Shown here one piece after another: positions 1-13,951 of a DNA stretch of 64,000 nucleotides. The stretch lies in contig CM075103.1 in assembly GCA_037576195.1 (NCBI GenBank), forward strand, positions 22,940,001-23,004,000, read 5' to 3'. A model generated the notes under the pieces. The model was not told the origin of the DNA. It did no database searches and saw only the letters and a list, made by a program, of their open reading frames with translations. Numbering within the stretch: position 1 is the stretch's first letter; each line of letters starts with the position of its first letter. The position numbers were made by a program, and so were the translations under genes. This DNA is from Phytoseiulus persimilis (Eukaryota > Arthropoda > Arachnida > Mesostigmata > Phytoseiidae).

Positions 1-3000
1 CGCTTCTCTGTAAACACTATGTATCCAGAAACGCAGTTGGGCGATCGAGTCCTTCGAAGCCCACGGAAACTTAGTTACGTACCAAAACTGTCCGACAGAA
101 CCAGTTTCTAAGATTTTTTCCTCCAAATCATGAGAGGGGAGGAACGGGCCCCGGAGCTCCAAATCCGAAGCGTCTCAAGTCCCTGAGGCATTCGGGAATT
201 CTATACAACGGCTTTCGGAAAACTTCCTCGAAGTCAGAGATTTGACATTAGGTCAGAGCAGCAGGAGACTCAATCTGAACTTTTGGTACGAACTACGCAG
301 TCGTCACTTGAATCATATCAACCCTCTACATTCATGCTTCAGATAGCCCGTTGCATGCTTTTGCTAGACGGGTCGCATGGATGACCGTTGAGATACGCTC
401 CCGCAGCTTGGCAGAATCGGAGTTCTCCGCAATGACGATATTTCTCCGAGCGCGGCCACTCACCTCGATACATGCGCGCATAACTCACGGGTATTGTTTC
501 GCAGTCTGTGTGAGTTTCTCTCTTCTGCAAACTTCTCTTGGGGAGCAAAACGCTCGGTCTTGAATTATAGACCTTGAAGCAAGGAAGGATCCGTGGCAGC
601 GGTGTAGCGAGCCTCCATGATCCCCGGGGCGGATTCGTCCACCCCCTCTATTTTTGACGGTACGAGAAGATGATCGCATTCAATGCGCACTGACTGTTTC
701 CTCAGATGACCTCCAATACAAACAATGATGGTCTGATATGGAGATGTTCAGATAGATGGAGACAACGTGCGCGAGCTGACCCAAATGTACGCAACTAGAA
801 TGATGTATGAAGAACTGGATCAACCATCCTAGGAAGGTAATTTTGCTTGGTCCAGGAACTGCGAACTCTTCTGTCGAGCCCTCGAAGTTTGACTCATCCT
901 TGATAGATGAGACAGCGAGGTTCCTTACTTTCGTTGGTGACATGGAGGCTCGTTGATGATTCTTCATGAGTTTTAATTCAGAGAGCCCTGTTTGCGTGCG
1001 GCAAAACTCATTCCGAGAGAGAATTAGGGAGAAGCATCATCACAATATATGGAACAGGGGTATCAAAGCTGAATCGATGGAGAACTCGAACAGCTCTCAA
1101 AAGCCACTTCTCCCAAGGCTCGTTCTTTGATCCAAAGCAGGAGCAGAATGAACTGAACGTTGCCACTCGCTCAGAGAGGAGAACGGAAAACAGATGATGG
1201 TTCGTCGAGAGGGTGAAAAATCAGATGCGACGATCGGACGTTGCCTCTTCTCTGAGGATCTTGGAGGAAGAATTCACCTGGAAAAGCTCAAGTTTCCCAA
1301 AGTAACAGGCATGGAGAGGCGTTCTGATGCTCCTAGCGATCTGAGGCGCGGGGCGGACCGCCTCCCGCCCGCCCCCTCCCCTCGCCACTGATCTGGGGCC
1401 TTATTCTGCCTTGAGTGAGTCGACGCTGGTTAATAGTTCCATGATTGGCGCCCCACTGAAACGCCCTCTGAAGACCCCTTCAGTCGAAAGATCGTGGATT
1501 TCCAAGCAGAAAGTGTCTCCGAACATCTTGCTCTCAAGATTCGTCGGTGTTGGAATATTGGAGCCAGAAAGACCATGTTCCCACCCTTGGAGTCAACCGA
1601 AAACGCTAGAACCTGAGCAATCTCATGGCCTATCTCTAGCCTTGATTGGCAGGGATTTTAATCTCTGGATTGAGTTCCTCAGCAACGATGACCCGGACAT
1701 CAATCTCGATGCTATGTTGAGGTTCCCAGGAGTTCTTTCATAGAAGGGAGGGGAGGTTCGTGTCGCATGTCAAGAACTAAAGATAGTAGAAGGGCAACGG
1801 TTTCTTCGGAATCCCGGACGGTGGCGATTCTCGGAATTCCTCTGTGGAGCGCGAATCAGGAAAACGGGAATCGAGACCGCCCTGCATGTGGCTGTCTGAG
1901 TTTTACGACATCGGAAAATATAATCGACCCTCCTCCCGTGTTCGCGACGAACATGGCCACCCGGGCTCTCGCACATATGTCTCCGACCCTATCGAAATGC
2001 ATCGCTATTCATCAGTTATTCCGTGAGCATTCCAATCTTATCAAAAGTATCAACGATCAGCTCGGGCCAGTTGGCGATCTCGTCGATAAGCTTGAATGCA
2101 GTGCGTCGCTTTGACGTAGGCGATTTGGAACGGTGCAGGTTCCGAGCCCTTCTGTGTTGAACAAAACGTGTGTTGAAGGCAGCGCAGTCCTGAACGGTCC
2201 TCATTGCCACACATCTTCCATGAACCTGACGTACCCGAAAAAGTTTCATCAATGAACCATTTCGATGATGGGTCCATATTGAAAGGATTTCGTGCGCAAA
2301 GGCAGAGCCAGACTCCGCTGGTTAGATGTAGACCGTTGGCGGTTGTTGGCTACGGTCAGTGGCCCATATTTCCCTTTCTCCGATGTTCCGTTCCGTTGGT
2401 CTCCGCGTCGTCTATCGGGCTCTCGTCGAGACCAAGCCTTGCCTTCTGAGTCGGTGTCCTCTTGTTCGAAAGAGTGGAAGGAAAATATCGTCTACGTTCC
2501 TCCAGCCTTGTGGTACGATGCAGCAAATTTTTCCCGATTCGTGTTCAAGGGGAACTCCGGACGATTGTCCCGAAACTCGCCTATGCTACACGAAGTCAAG
2601 TGTCCACTCTCAACCGATCTGGCACTTGCTGCTCCAAGTTCCGTTAACCGGTTCCATTCAACTCAGCCTACTCGACGGAGCAGGTGGTCAAGTGGCTGAT
2701 CACAGAGCCACTCATTGTTAGTCGGCTATCGAAAACCCGTGTTTCTCCAAACTTCGAGCTCCGTGTGCTGGCCACGGGTGTGATCTTGCGGATAGCCGAG
2801 AAGCCTCATTTTCGAGAGTGGAGAGTGGCACGAGGGTGCGCGGGCTGTGGCTGCGCGCGAGTTTGCTGTAGGACTGTGTAACCGAGTGTGTGACTCAACT
2901 TTCTCTCCACAATCGAGGAAAGGTGATCACATACACACACTCGCTCTCTCGACATACACGACACACTCTCACACCAGTAGCAGCAGCGGAAAGATGTCGA

Positions 3001-6000
3001 GAGTCTCGAATCCTTTTCATTCGCGTGAGTCACTCGCACGTTTCCGCCATAAAGCCGAGACATGTTCATGTAATGGCGGCAAAATTTGATTTGCCCCTCT
3101 TCTTCGACTCGTTCCCTCACTTTTACAGCCTCACACAGTCGCTGCTAAGGAGTTGGGACGATTGCTGCCTATTATTGTTGCGAGCGTTGTCGTGACTCGA
3201 GAAAACTCACTTGATCCCTCACCGAACGGTCCCCTATCAGATACCTCGACTCACCTAAGAGATAGCCAATCAATTCCGTTTTCGCAATTCGATTACGACA
3301 AATTCGGAGATCATTCCCTCTCCGTAGCTCCTAGCTCTCGGGTCGAGACCTTCGTGTAAGCATTTGGAGATTCACTCCGAGAGTCGGATTCGTACCCTCG
3401 TTCATTCGTACGCGTGCCACGCTTCGTGAAGCCCGTCAAATAGATGTGGTCAATCATTTTCCGCTTTCAGAAATCTCAGAGGCTTACCCATATCCCGCGG
3501 ATCACAATATATCAATCACACTCATTCAGTTTTCCATATCTCTAGTTCTTTCAGGGAGGAAAGGAAAGAGACAATCGCTGCGTGCCCATCTGTTTTTTTT
3601 TCCCGCACCACTGCCCAAAACTCAAGCATGCTGGAAACCCTCCAGTAGAAGCCTGAGGCGGGACCGAACGGTACCACCATGGAACTTTTGAAATCAATCA
3701 GTTTCATCCAAATCGGAGGCGCGATCGCATAGTGTCGATATCAGCCGACGAGATGACTGAACGGCCGAAGAGGTCTTCGCCGCGATGAGCACTCATTGTA
3801 GCGGAGACCAATCGGCTCGGGTATCCATATACAGGTTCATTATTATTCGCGCCGACCGTTAGAGGACTGCATTTCCTGGAGTCACTCAGAAGTCACCTGT
3901 TTTTTCCTCGAATCGTTCCACTTAACGAGCCGGGAAACGTTGAAAGTCAACCGATCGGGCGCATTCCGGTATGATTCAATGCAGAGAAGGATCTCACTGA
4001 CTTGCCATCGGACAGAGCCGGGATCGCTCAAGAATTCGGAGAAGAGCAAGCGATCGAACCAGCCGGAAAATCGCTGATTTGTTGACGAAATCTCGTCATC
4101 TATGCGATATGCCGATGACGGAAAGTATTCCGATGGTTGGAAGTTCTCAAACTGATCCAAACCACTCTGCTATGCAGTCGCTAGCTCGATCGGGCCACTT
4201 TTCTCTTCGCTCGAAAATCCAGGTCTTCCTCCTGGAATCCTGGAGCTGGACTGGCGTGATTTACAGGTGGAAAAAAAGGCGTCGGATCGGCTCGACAACT
4301 GGCAGGGCGGGTAGTCTTCCGTGATTTTCCGCTCTGGAGAGATTCGCGCTCTGTTTCAGGAGAAGTGAACTAGATCGGCTGACTTTTGACGCTTCTCCGC
4401 TAGTCAAGTGTACGAATCCAAAAATGAGGATGATTCATTGATTCAAGGGTGATTTCCGAAGAGCTCTGTAGAACGCAATCCTCGAGCAATCGGTGCCAAT
4501 GGAGAGCAAGAACACGCACCATCCAAACAGCTATCGGTCGCGAGATTTTTCCCTTCATCTGATTTGAGCACCTCTCATACAGAGGTGGACGGGGCAACTC
4601 CCAATGTCCCCACGCTACAGGCGTTCACGTGAGTTGAAGAGCACGAAGTAGGTGCCGTCGCTCGATATGGGCCGAAAGCCGCGCTAAATAGAGTCAATGG
4701 ATAAGTTGGGAACCGTACACGGCACACAGTACAGAACAATTTAATTATCATGAAACCAGAGGACGTTCGTCGTGTTACAGTCCTCGCAACAGCGAAGCTC
4801 TCGGGCCCGGAGCGCTCGAAAAAAGTTTCGGAAAACCGACTTCTGTCTCGCGTGCAAAAGCATGTGAACGAAATATAGCTGGATGTCTGGATGTCCACCT
4901 TCGGGAGAGGACAACGATGATCCAGACCGGTTTTCGATGGAGGCGACAGGCCCGGTCATGGTAGCGAGATTCTCCTCCCGGTCAGCGTCGGGTCTTCTCC
5001 AGGTCGGTGCCAGTGGTTCGAGAAAGATTTTATTGGCCTCAATAAAAGTGATTTTGCCTTTCATCGTCACAATGTTCCCAGTTCCCACTATGTTGGTCGT
5101 GTGAATGAGACCATCCAGATTGTCGACGTGTTGTTGAAAGACTGACTGCGGAGGACCCTTGACCGGTTCAGCAATAAGCAGACCCCACGACCACAGTGAC
5201 ACGTTCCTCTTGGCCCTTTCATCTTTCACTTGCGAGTAGATGCTCCGAATGTTTGTGGCCAGGGACTCCGTTGACCGTTATACAGAGCCAGTTTTGGTCG
5301 GCGCCGGTTCATGAGAATCAGAACGCCCGCTCTGGGAATCGTATCAGCGGAACACCGAGCGGTACCTGTGCAAGTTCTGCGCCTCCCGTTCAGTCCATCT
5401 TCGACAGCGGCGTATCGTTCAAGATTTATCTGGGTGGAATGAATATTTTTGCTCGCTCCATGTGGGAGCGTTCCACGTTGTTGCATGTGAGTCATTGCTG
5501 CGAGAGAAATGGCAGAAGAAAAAACATTAGATGCGCATTCCGCGCAACGGGACTCCGCCATCAGAGAATTGAATACTGCGACCGCTCTCATAAAGCGTTC
5601 CGGAAGCGGGGGTGGGCGGAAGCCGAAACGAATTTAAATGGCCATCTCAGCTGTGCCTCGCTCTGGTTCGCAAAAAGCAGTTTATCGATTGCGAAAGATG
5701 AATGTGCTGGACATCGGTCACTTAATTTATGACTTTATGACCATCTGAAGCAGCGGCGGCGGTCGCTACTGCCACCATTAAGGGGACCGCCACCACTTAA
5801 TGGCCACTGGAAGATTCCTGGAGGGCTTGTGCATATCCCGCGCGATCTTTCGGACTCTATTGCCGTCCACAATGCCTCCTATGTTGACGAAGCGAACGAC
5901 GGGAGGTATGCGCAAGCGCAACAATGAGCATGCGCGTGCGCAGCAACGACTTCCTCGAGTCCGTGTCGCAGCAACTGGTTTTGAGCTCTGTGAAGGGAGT

Positions 6001-7700
6001 CGTGAGCCTTCGCGGCCATTGGTTCCACGATTAGTTAGAGGAGGTCGATGGGAAAAAAAGAAAAATTTCCCACAATGATCCACCGGCTTTTCTCCGCTCA
6101 TCGTTCTCATCGGAAGACAATAGAAGGCCTGTCGGAGGCCTGGAGTCGTTTTCAATCTTTTGTTGTAGTGCTCAACCCGTTGCCACTCGATCTTCAGAGA
6201 TCCGTGGTGAAGAGATGCCCAGAAGATCAGGAGGGACAACAAGCCCATGGAGGAGCGGTGAAAAAACAACAATATCAACAACAAAGGCATCCGACACGCG
6301 CGCATTTCGCTAACCATGATATGATCCGGTTTCGGGCGCCATCAAAGCATTAGAGAGAAGATCTAGTAAGTTAAGCACACTGCCTTTTTAGCTGGTCGTT
6401 GATCTGCACCGGAGTCGGGAACCACAACGAATCCGAAGCCGTGGGACGTGACTCCGCTTCATTCCACGTCCGCGATCGGAACAAAGGGAGCTCTTCAGTT
6501 AGATTGGGTAACAAATCGAAACGAGAAACGGAGAGATTCCGTCGGTCATTGAAATTTGATTTGTCTTGGCTACGAACGACTGGAAACGACCGGCAACTCG
6601 CATCTCGAGTATTGCGCTTCGATCAAAACTCCCGACCCCGTCATTGTGGCAAAAACTGCAGTTGTAAGGAAAGTGGCTCCTGTAGGCCCACAAATTCGGA
6701 GGCGGACTTCCGGTACCTTCAATATCTCGCTCAAGCCGTAAACTCGCAGCACTGCTCACGGAATTAATGACATGGACACCATTATGTACGGCAACCTCGT
6801 GTTCGGCATGGAAAATGCCTTGTCGCTGACGGAGAATGAGCTGCACCGCTCCGTTCTCAGATATCGTTTGCGAGCTAAGGAGCCGAGGAATGTTCTGATA
6901 TGCGATCAGTTAAACCTTGGCTCAGATTGGAGATCCTACCGGACAGATGGAAACCGTTTGGTGACGAATTCTAGGTTTCCTTGGCCTTCATGTTCCCTCG
7001 TCGTTCCTCGGTTCGAAGGGAACGAATCGAGCTTGAACCTCTGGAATCATTCTCAGAATGAGAGCCTTCTGGGCTAGCTCCATCAAGAGCATTCCGTGGC
7101 GACGTCGCTTCTTTTCGATACTTCCGAAGTCGAACGAATCAAGCGGTCATCCGGGGAACGCCTCTCCCAAAGCTGCCGTATGAGAGAAACGGACAGAGCG
7201 AGTGCAGCTCCAATCTGACCAATGTATTGGGTCGAACGGTCTCGATAGATTCCTGATCGCCTATCGTCACATGTCGACGATGGACTTGAATCGTGTGTGT
7301 CCAAAATCTCAACGAGCACCCACTTCCGTCATCTGTCATTCAGCGAGTAGGAGCACCGGTGGAAGCGGTCACCGAAACAACGAAAGCGAAAATAAAGAAA
7401 CAAAGAAAAACCTCGTTTCCCGTTCAGTGGTGCACGAAAATCGACCAGCGGTCAACTCAAGTGCTCAACGGCTTGTCGATAATCCGCTCACCGAGGGCTC
7501 CGGTCAGAGTCAAGAGCAGACATCAGTGCAACCACGAGAGACGAATTCTCATGGCGCCGCCGAACCCCTTCTCTGCTCCGATTTCCCCGGAGGGAACACA
7601 CAAGAAACGCCGGCCGAACTAAAAACCCCGAACGAAGTGCCGGGACTCGCTAACTGGCGCAATAACTGCGTTCCCACAGGTTCTGGTCGAGAGTCGTAAG
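1..7700. other. No gene supported; mostly featureless DNA
   Basis: I see no protein similarity, RNA gene or long repeat. Notable points are a C-rich stretch (1361-1386), the CA-rich tract (2928-2978), an AP-1 site (3026-3032) and a T9 run (3593-3601). Two longer minus-strand frames at 4741-5591 adjoin each other, but the second starts at GTG and neither resembles a known family. A YADD tetrapeptide at about 4108 has no reverse-transcriptase context. Confidence 0.6.
2928..2978 (+). repeat. CA-rich low-complexity tract
   Basis: An imperfect run of ACAC/CTCTC/ACACAC words. A consensus AP-1 site (TGAGTCA) lies at 3026-3032. No gene is seen in this stretch. Confidence 0.6.
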
Positions 7701-7757
7701 CGTTAGTCGTATCGTTAATACAGTCGTTAACAACAAGTTGGTAGACACGCCTTTTCC

Positions 7758-7766
7758 TATGCAAAT
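7758..7766 (+). promoter_or_regulatory. POU octamer-type site TATGCAAAT
   Basis: Exact match to the POU-domain octamer ATGCAAAT with a preceding T, in the context CCTATGCAAATCT. It is one of six TATGCAAAT occurrences in this window. Function is inferred from the motif only. Confidence 0.35.
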
Positions 7767-8177
7767 CTTCATCTGAAAGGGTTTCGGAACGTTTACACCG
7801 GTGAGCAAGAAACAAATTACGCTCGAATGAACAATTCAGCATCTGGTCCCGCTGTGTACAGCCGGACGGCCGAAAGTCTGATCTTTGATTTCGACGCAAT
7901 CAAGCACTACGGGGATCCATGCATGATGAGCCAACCGATCGAGAGCGTCCAGGGGGAAGATACACTTAAACACACAGAGAGACAAACACAAACCGATGAA
8001 CTGAGTCGAGGCAGACAGCGTTCTGCTCTGTGAGACGAGGAGCGCGGATGAATCCACCGGCAATCAAGTTCAACTCGGCTCGGCGGAACATTGCGAGGAC
8101 TCGATAGAAACCATCCGCCGATACCCCGCTGGATTAATGATCCCGAAACAAGCGGAGAAGGAGTCGGGCGTTATGGC

Positions 8178-8216
8178 AGAAGAAGAAGAAGCAGCAGCAG
8201 TGGTGGTTGCTGCTGC
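8178..8216. repeat. AAG/CAG trinucleotide tract folding on TGC repeats
   Basis: A run of AAG units changes to CAG units (8191-8200), then TGGTGG, then TTGCTGCTGC. GCAGCAGCA (8191-8199) pairs with TGCTGCTGC (8208-8216). The plus-strand frame through it is arginine, serine, glycine and cysteine low complexity and not a convincing protein. Confidence 0.6.
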
Positions 8217-9555
8217 GATGGCGGCGGGCCAGATATGCCGCAGCAAGATGGCATCGGGATTAGACGGTTGACGGCCACCAATCTCGTAACCAACTCCGCG
8301 CTGGCTTTAATGCCGGAGCCCAGCCGAGCCACGATGGAAGACTTTATCTAATCTTGGCTCCGCTGTCGTCTTCTCGGAGCAAATCCTGCACTTAGAGTCC
8401 ACTTACCCGGCAGCCCCCACGGGAAGGATTTGGCCGGGCGAGGCCCAAGAATGGACGCTGTAAACAAATAAACACTTCGTTGTACGAATTCAGGACAGCG
8501 CGTCCTTCCGACCGGAAGATCGCACCTATGCATTCGATTCACAGCTTAGCGATCGTGACACAATGTATCGCATCGTATCGTTCGCGACACCGTTCGATGT
8601 CCTCAGCTGTATCCATCCGTTCGTTTGCGCGTCGTCCCGCCGAACTGACGGTCTGAGTAACCAAAGCGCCATTGTTGAACAAAGCTCCGATTGATTACGC
8701 ATGCTAATCATAGACGACATGCGAACTCGCTCGAGCTTGGACAGCTGATGCGACACAGGACTCAAGACGCAATCATCACAGTTTCGTATCGATGCAGGGA
8801 AGCCCAATGAGGAACAGTCCGAGGACCCGTCCCCTTTTTGTGTAGTTTCCTGGGGCTCAGCTCGCGAATCCGTTTTCTCCGTTTCCAAGCCCGGTGAACC
8901 TGAGGTAGGACACCGCAACGCGTCTCCCGCTCCTTTCATACATCCTTCTTGAGCATCTCGGTCTTCTCAGAATCGAGAGATACCTCGTTGACTCCACTCA
9001 GGGTATCACCCAGCGGAAGTTTGTGACTCGAACGAGCGGGACGAGTTGCATCGCTGGGAAAGCTTCGAGATAACTTGTCAGAGAGGAGCCAAAAAGTATT
9101 TCTCAAGAGCATATCTAGATCACATCTAAACTCAGTCCTGAACACAGGCACTCTCACATGACCCCCTCTACATGAAGATATAACTCCACCCTTAACGAGA
9201 TTCAAAACAAGCCAAGCTCCAAGCCTCCACGAATTCAGGAGGTGCCAGGAGAAGTTAGGAATGTTGGTACATCTCCCACGATTCTGTTCCAAGTATCGTT
9301 CCGGTCCGGAAGACCGGAGTTCAAACCCGAGGCGAAGACGATCTCCAAGCGTTGGGGGCAGACACCGGACGAACCCGTTCGGACTTGATCGAACACAATC
9401 TTCAACGGGGGAGCGGTACTGGAGTGACCTCGTTCGAGAGCTCTGCACAGAACCTCTCCAAGTAGTCCCTGAAGAGTTGCTGTCCCTGCGGTGGTGCCAG
9501 AGCCCACCGCGACCCTGGTCCGCGACCAGTTCCCACACACACCGGGATCGTTTAG

Positions 9556-9567
9556 TATCTATCTATC
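9556..9567 (+). repeat. (TATC)3 microsatellite
   Basis: Three exact TATC units, continuing as degenerate TCTATGTCTATC. Confidence 0.55.
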
Positions 9568-10623
9568 TCTATGTCTATCTTTGTGTATGATATCCCCTCT
9601 TCGTCCGTCATTCCCTCGAGTGTCTCGTGCGGGCCAGTTCCTATCAATTTCCACTTTAAACTTTTTGGTGCTGTTGCTGCTGCTGCTCGAGTGGGATTTG
9701 AATAAACCGCGCGCCGAGCGAGCAAATGAGCCGCGACTCGAGACGACCAACTCGACTCGACTTCCGAGCCTCTTCATTTTCGAGCGCGGAAAGCGGAGCG
9801 GTCGCTTGTCGCAAATCTAATTTAAATGCACTAATGTGCTAAAAGCAGAGAGAATCATGATAAATGAGGTATCACACTGAGTGTGTGAATTTTAGATTTG
9901 CTATTTTTAAATTGATTACGCCCGACATTGTACCAGCCCGGCGTCAACTCTGGAGGAGACCGACCGCCGAGAGCGGAAAAAGTCCATCGCCCCAGTTCCA
10001 TCTTCACCCCTCCCCGCTCTCTCCTCCCCCACCCAGCTTTTGGCGGCTCGTCCAGAACCGACCTCCTGCTCGTCGGCGGTTTGAACTCGACGCGCGAGTT
10101 AGACATTACGAGCTTCCCACAGAGAAAGTGCGTCTAAATGTCGCCCCCACCACATTGATTGGATGGGACAACGCAGGGTGAATTTTGAATCTGAGAGAAT
10201 CCTTTAAAATTCACGAGGGGGCGGTCACTCGTGGCGGCCGGATCGCTACCGCCGACCGGCTCCGCTGGGAACCTGACTGAACCCCCCGCAACAACAAGAT
10301 CAGCAGTGGCAGTTGAAGTCGCAAAGTCCCACCTACGGTTTGCAAACTCCTCTGAAACTATTCGCGCCCCACCCACAGTCCACAAAGTTCTGCGGCCGCC
10401 GTCGTTGGCCGAATTCGCAGCTTCTCAACTCTTGGCGTCAGCAATGAGATTACTCGTGGCATCTTTCCGACAATTCGTTCTCCGTTGTCGTCGCTCCCTC
10501 TCTCTTTCTTTGTGCAATCGGATTACTCTCGCGATCAGACCTCAGTCATGTCGGGAGCACTTGCGTAAGTCTGGCACGCATACGAATGGACGCCCACCTC
10601 ATCGCTCAGCAGCAAAAGTGTTG

Positions 10624-10632
10624 TATGCAAAT
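10624..10632 (+). promoter_or_regulatory. POU octamer-type site TATGCAAAT
   Basis: Exact octamer in the context TTGTATGCAAATAT, inside a stop-poor, repeat-rich island (about 9.5-11.1 kb). Function is inferred from the motif only. Confidence 0.35.
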
Positions 10633-10809
10633 ATCGTCAACGACTCGCACAGCTCAAATCGAACATCGGAGAACATATGTAACTCGGTTCTCAGCTCCTC
10701 GACTCATTACCCTTTCTTTCCGCCTTTTTTTGTCGTTCGTCTCCCTCATTCCGTCATCGATCACCTTTCGTGTGTGTTTCGTTGCGAAAAAAAGTGTATG
10801 CTTCCGCTT

Positions 10810-10829
10810 CCGGCCGGCTCCACGGCCGG
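10810..10829. repeat. 7-bp GC hairpin CCGGCCG/CGGCCGG
   Basis: The arms at 10810-10816 and 10823-10829 surround a 6-base loop. It is short and GC-only, so chance is a fair explanation. Confidence 0.45.
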
Positions 10830-12125
10830 TACCCTCCACTCTAAATGGCGGCGCGGGCTGCGGAGCCGACTGGCTAGCGTGTTATGTTAGCACGTGCGGC
10901 TCGATTATGCAAGTTTAATGGGAAGTCGCTGGGATCGGCCAGCGGCACTTAGGCCCAATGATAACAGAGACCCTGCGAACAAACGCACGCACATCGACTC
11001 CAACTCACGGCCCCGCACTCACTCAGTCGCTCAGAGAGACGCACACTCCTAGACACACACTCAGAACTGGTTTTGTGACAAAGTTTTGATTTCCAACCCC
11101 ACACTCCTTAGCGAAGATGGATGAGATATTCACCGCTAGCGCCGAGCTGGCTCTTCGTTGCCAGCAGATGGACACTTGCCGGTCTTCGTCCGAGGAAGTT
11201 CGTTGAGCGCTCCGCGATGATCACCGACCCCGTTAATATCAAACAATGAGACAAAATTCAGCGAGAGATGTGCATAGAGTCTGAACAAACTAGCCTGGTG
11301 ACCGGAGTCCACATGGCCGTCCGGCCGAGGTGTTTCCTCCGTTGAGAAGCTTGGAATCCTCTGTCGAGAGAAATGGTTCCCCACGACATCGCCCCCCTCC
11401 CCACACCAACCGGCGGGACCGTTGTTCCGGATCCGGAGTGGTACTGCGCCAGGTTTCTCTTTGATGCCTCAGCGAGATCGATCGACCATCTCGGTTGGTT
11501 GAAGGTTTTCCGTGGAGGCAAATTTTCAGGTCAGTCGGAGCTTGACATTTCCTGCGCGAAACTGGGAGGGAAAAGAAAGCCACAACGAACCCCGACCGAA
11601 TCACTGGGTTTTCGACCCTGCTCGTAACCGCGAGACAGCATCGGTGGTCACCTCGTTGAATAGACGCCCTCCATGGATATTTTCCGCTGGACTTGGCTTA
11701 ATAACATTCCTAACCAAACATAATCGGCACAACCGGTTCTTCGACGAGAGGGCCCTTCAGATGTTTACCTCCCTCCTTGACCAACGTCAGCGTTGGCAGA
11801 AGCCGCAGCAACCTGCTGCTACTGCTGCCCCGGTAATCATATTTGAGTAGGCTACTACCAGCACTCGACATACTTACAAACGTACATACAAATATACACA
11901 CAAATCCCTCACGGGAGGGGTTAGAGATTTCGAGCGTGGAATTTGAGGGAGGAAGCTGAGCTCAAGTGGAGGACCAAGCGAGACAAGGCCACTTTTGCCT
12001 CTCAAAAGAGAATAGACAGAGGTCCGAACCCGAGAAGGTAACGGAGGGATGGGTAGACAGACAGCCAGGCTCGAGCCAATTGAGGAACCGGAGTCCAACA
12101 GACGAACTCGGGGACAGGCAGCTTG

Positions 12126-12134
12126 TATGCAAAT
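12126..12134 (+). promoter_or_regulatory. POU octamer-type site TATGCAAAT
   Basis: Exact octamer in the context TTGTATGCAAATGAG. A forkhead-like TGTTTAC lies just downstream. Function is inferred from the motif only. Confidence 0.35.
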
Positions 12135-13931
12135 GAGTGTTTGTTTACTTGAATTTCCCGCACTTGAAGCCAAATCGAATATTTCTTCCAAATCCCCCTC
12201 GTGCCAGCGCCAAGACTACGCCCTGGACTGTGTGTGAGAAAGCGAAAAAGAAGGCGCGAAATCCCGTTCGGCATCCCCGCCTCGGACAAACGCACCGGCC
12301 AGCCTTCTCGACGACAGATGGACAGACGAGCCTCGAAGCAGGCTTACATAAAGGGGACGCGAACTCTCAGCCTGATGACTGGCCGGCTCGGTCACACCCG
12401 AAGAATCTTCTTAACTGAAGAAACACTCGAGTACGCAGTCTTCGAGTTCGCCGTCGGTGCAATCAGCTTGCTGAATCCTGTTATGTCCACCATGTCCACT
12501 ACTCCTTCACCGGGACTCGCAATACCTTGCCAGCCCTGCTGCCTCGGTTCAGGTTCTACGGCCCGAGCGTCAAACGAACACTTGGAGTCTTCCCGTGGAA
12601 GAACGATAAGGTCGCGAAACTACTCACTCCTTGGCCGCTTCGAGCCTCGAGTGCAGAACCGATCGGTATCCCTTCGAACGAGTGTGACGAATCTTGATCT
12701 ATCGTCCGCGAGTGGTACAGTGTTGCTTCCGACGGTGGATTCGGTGGCGGTAGTTGTCGGATGTCAGCGCGCTTGGCAAGCGATCCAGTCAGCTTGATAG
12801 CCCACTAGTTGGACACTCTACATACTTGATACTGTCGTCCCCTACCGTCCCTCCTCCCCTTCCCCTACACCTGTGCGTTTGTTTGTGACTGTATTCCCTC
12901 TATCTTATCTAACCGCTTGTGGCAAACACCGCCCGTCCTTTATCAGTTGTATATCTTTTGTCGTGGACACTAAGCAAAGCGAGCGAGCTGGCTGGCTATA
13001 CGATGCCGTTTGGATGCGGGCTGGGTCGCAGGTGCGCTCGCTGGGTCGCCTGGTGGGTAGACAGGGTGGTTGGATAAAGGGTAGGCAGCCGAACCGGCAG
13101 GAGAAGAGGGAGGGTCAGATTGTAACGATGACGATTGAAATCCGACGATGATAGATGCCGAAAAGGGTGGAGACATCAATTGATTTGTACACATCTGGGT
13201 GTATGTCCCCTTGTAGGGTCCCTCCCGCGTGTTTGTCTGTTGCGCATGGACACAGATCATAGCGATCACAGCTTGTTCTGCTGTCGTGATGGAAGCGTTC
13301 AATAAAAGGCTAATCGAAACCTCGATGGCCAAGATTTCGGTCACGCACCTCTGAAGACCAACTACGAACAGTTTCGACCAAACAACCTGCTTCCGCGGGA
13401 GGTTCCGTTCGTACTCATCTAGCAATATACACTTCAAGAAACTGTTGGATCCGATGAGATTAGGATGCAGAGCCGATCCCGCGCTTGATCTTGATGGGAA
13501 TCGGATTTTGAAAGAGACGCAGTCTAACGTGATCCACCAGAAGTGAAGTTTGGGACTGGATTTCCGTTGGCAACGATTTTTCCCCTCCCAGAGATCACTT
13601 CTCCAGGAAACTCCAAGTGTCTGCGTCGAGTCACAAAGGACGAAAACTCTGGAGGGTCGCAGATTCCGATCGCTACTGCGAATAGTTCTGAGTTTCCTCT
13701 GATTCTCAAGGTTGTTTCTGTTCCTTTCCCTGGAGAGTTCTTCAGAGAATCGCGCCTCCGGTCCGTCGATTCCCTGGAAGCCGCGGCGTGAGCAACGATC
13801 ATGGTACCCTGTTACGGAGACGAATACGGGAGTATTCTGTGCTGCCCTGAAGTCTGAATGACTCGAGCACGATGCTTCAAATCAACTCCGGGCCCGATTG
13901 AAACATTCGGTCGCCTCCGAATAATGTATCG

Positions 13932-13951
13932 TATGCAAATGCTGTGCAAAT
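13932..13951 (+). promoter_or_regulatory. POU octamer TATGCAAAT plus adjacent GTGCAAAT half-match
   Basis: TATGCAAAT at 13932-13940 is followed by GTGCAAAT at 13944-13951, a one-base variant in the same orientation 12 bases along, about one helical turn. It is the strongest single candidate of the set. Function is inferred from the motif only. Confidence 0.38.

Noticed and set aside
2019-2099. Minus-strand peptide (AFKLIDEIANWPELIVDTFD) suggesting the end of a pogo/Tigger transposase
   Set aside because: The spacing of the conserved residues does not fit the family after the threonine, and no DDE triad lies upstream.
4090-4140. YADD tetrapeptide on the plus strand, as in reverse transcriptases
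   Set aside because: None of the neighbouring RT motifs is present in that frame and a stop follows soon after. The minus strand there is equally open.
4741-5591. Adjoining minus-strand frames that might be a transposase
   Set aside because: The downstream frame has GTG rather than ATG at its start, and no DDE or other catalytic signature can be placed.
8526-9540. Two long minus-strand frames (200 and 137 codons) overlapping by ATGA, like a gag/pol or operon pair
   Set aside because: No motif of any mobile element or enzyme is visible, the composition is Ser/Arg-rich, and the surroundings are stop-poor.
10231-10890. 219-codon plus-strand frame, the longest in the window
   Set aside because: It lies in a low-complexity, stop-poor island, changes character along its length, and has no domain or promoter context.
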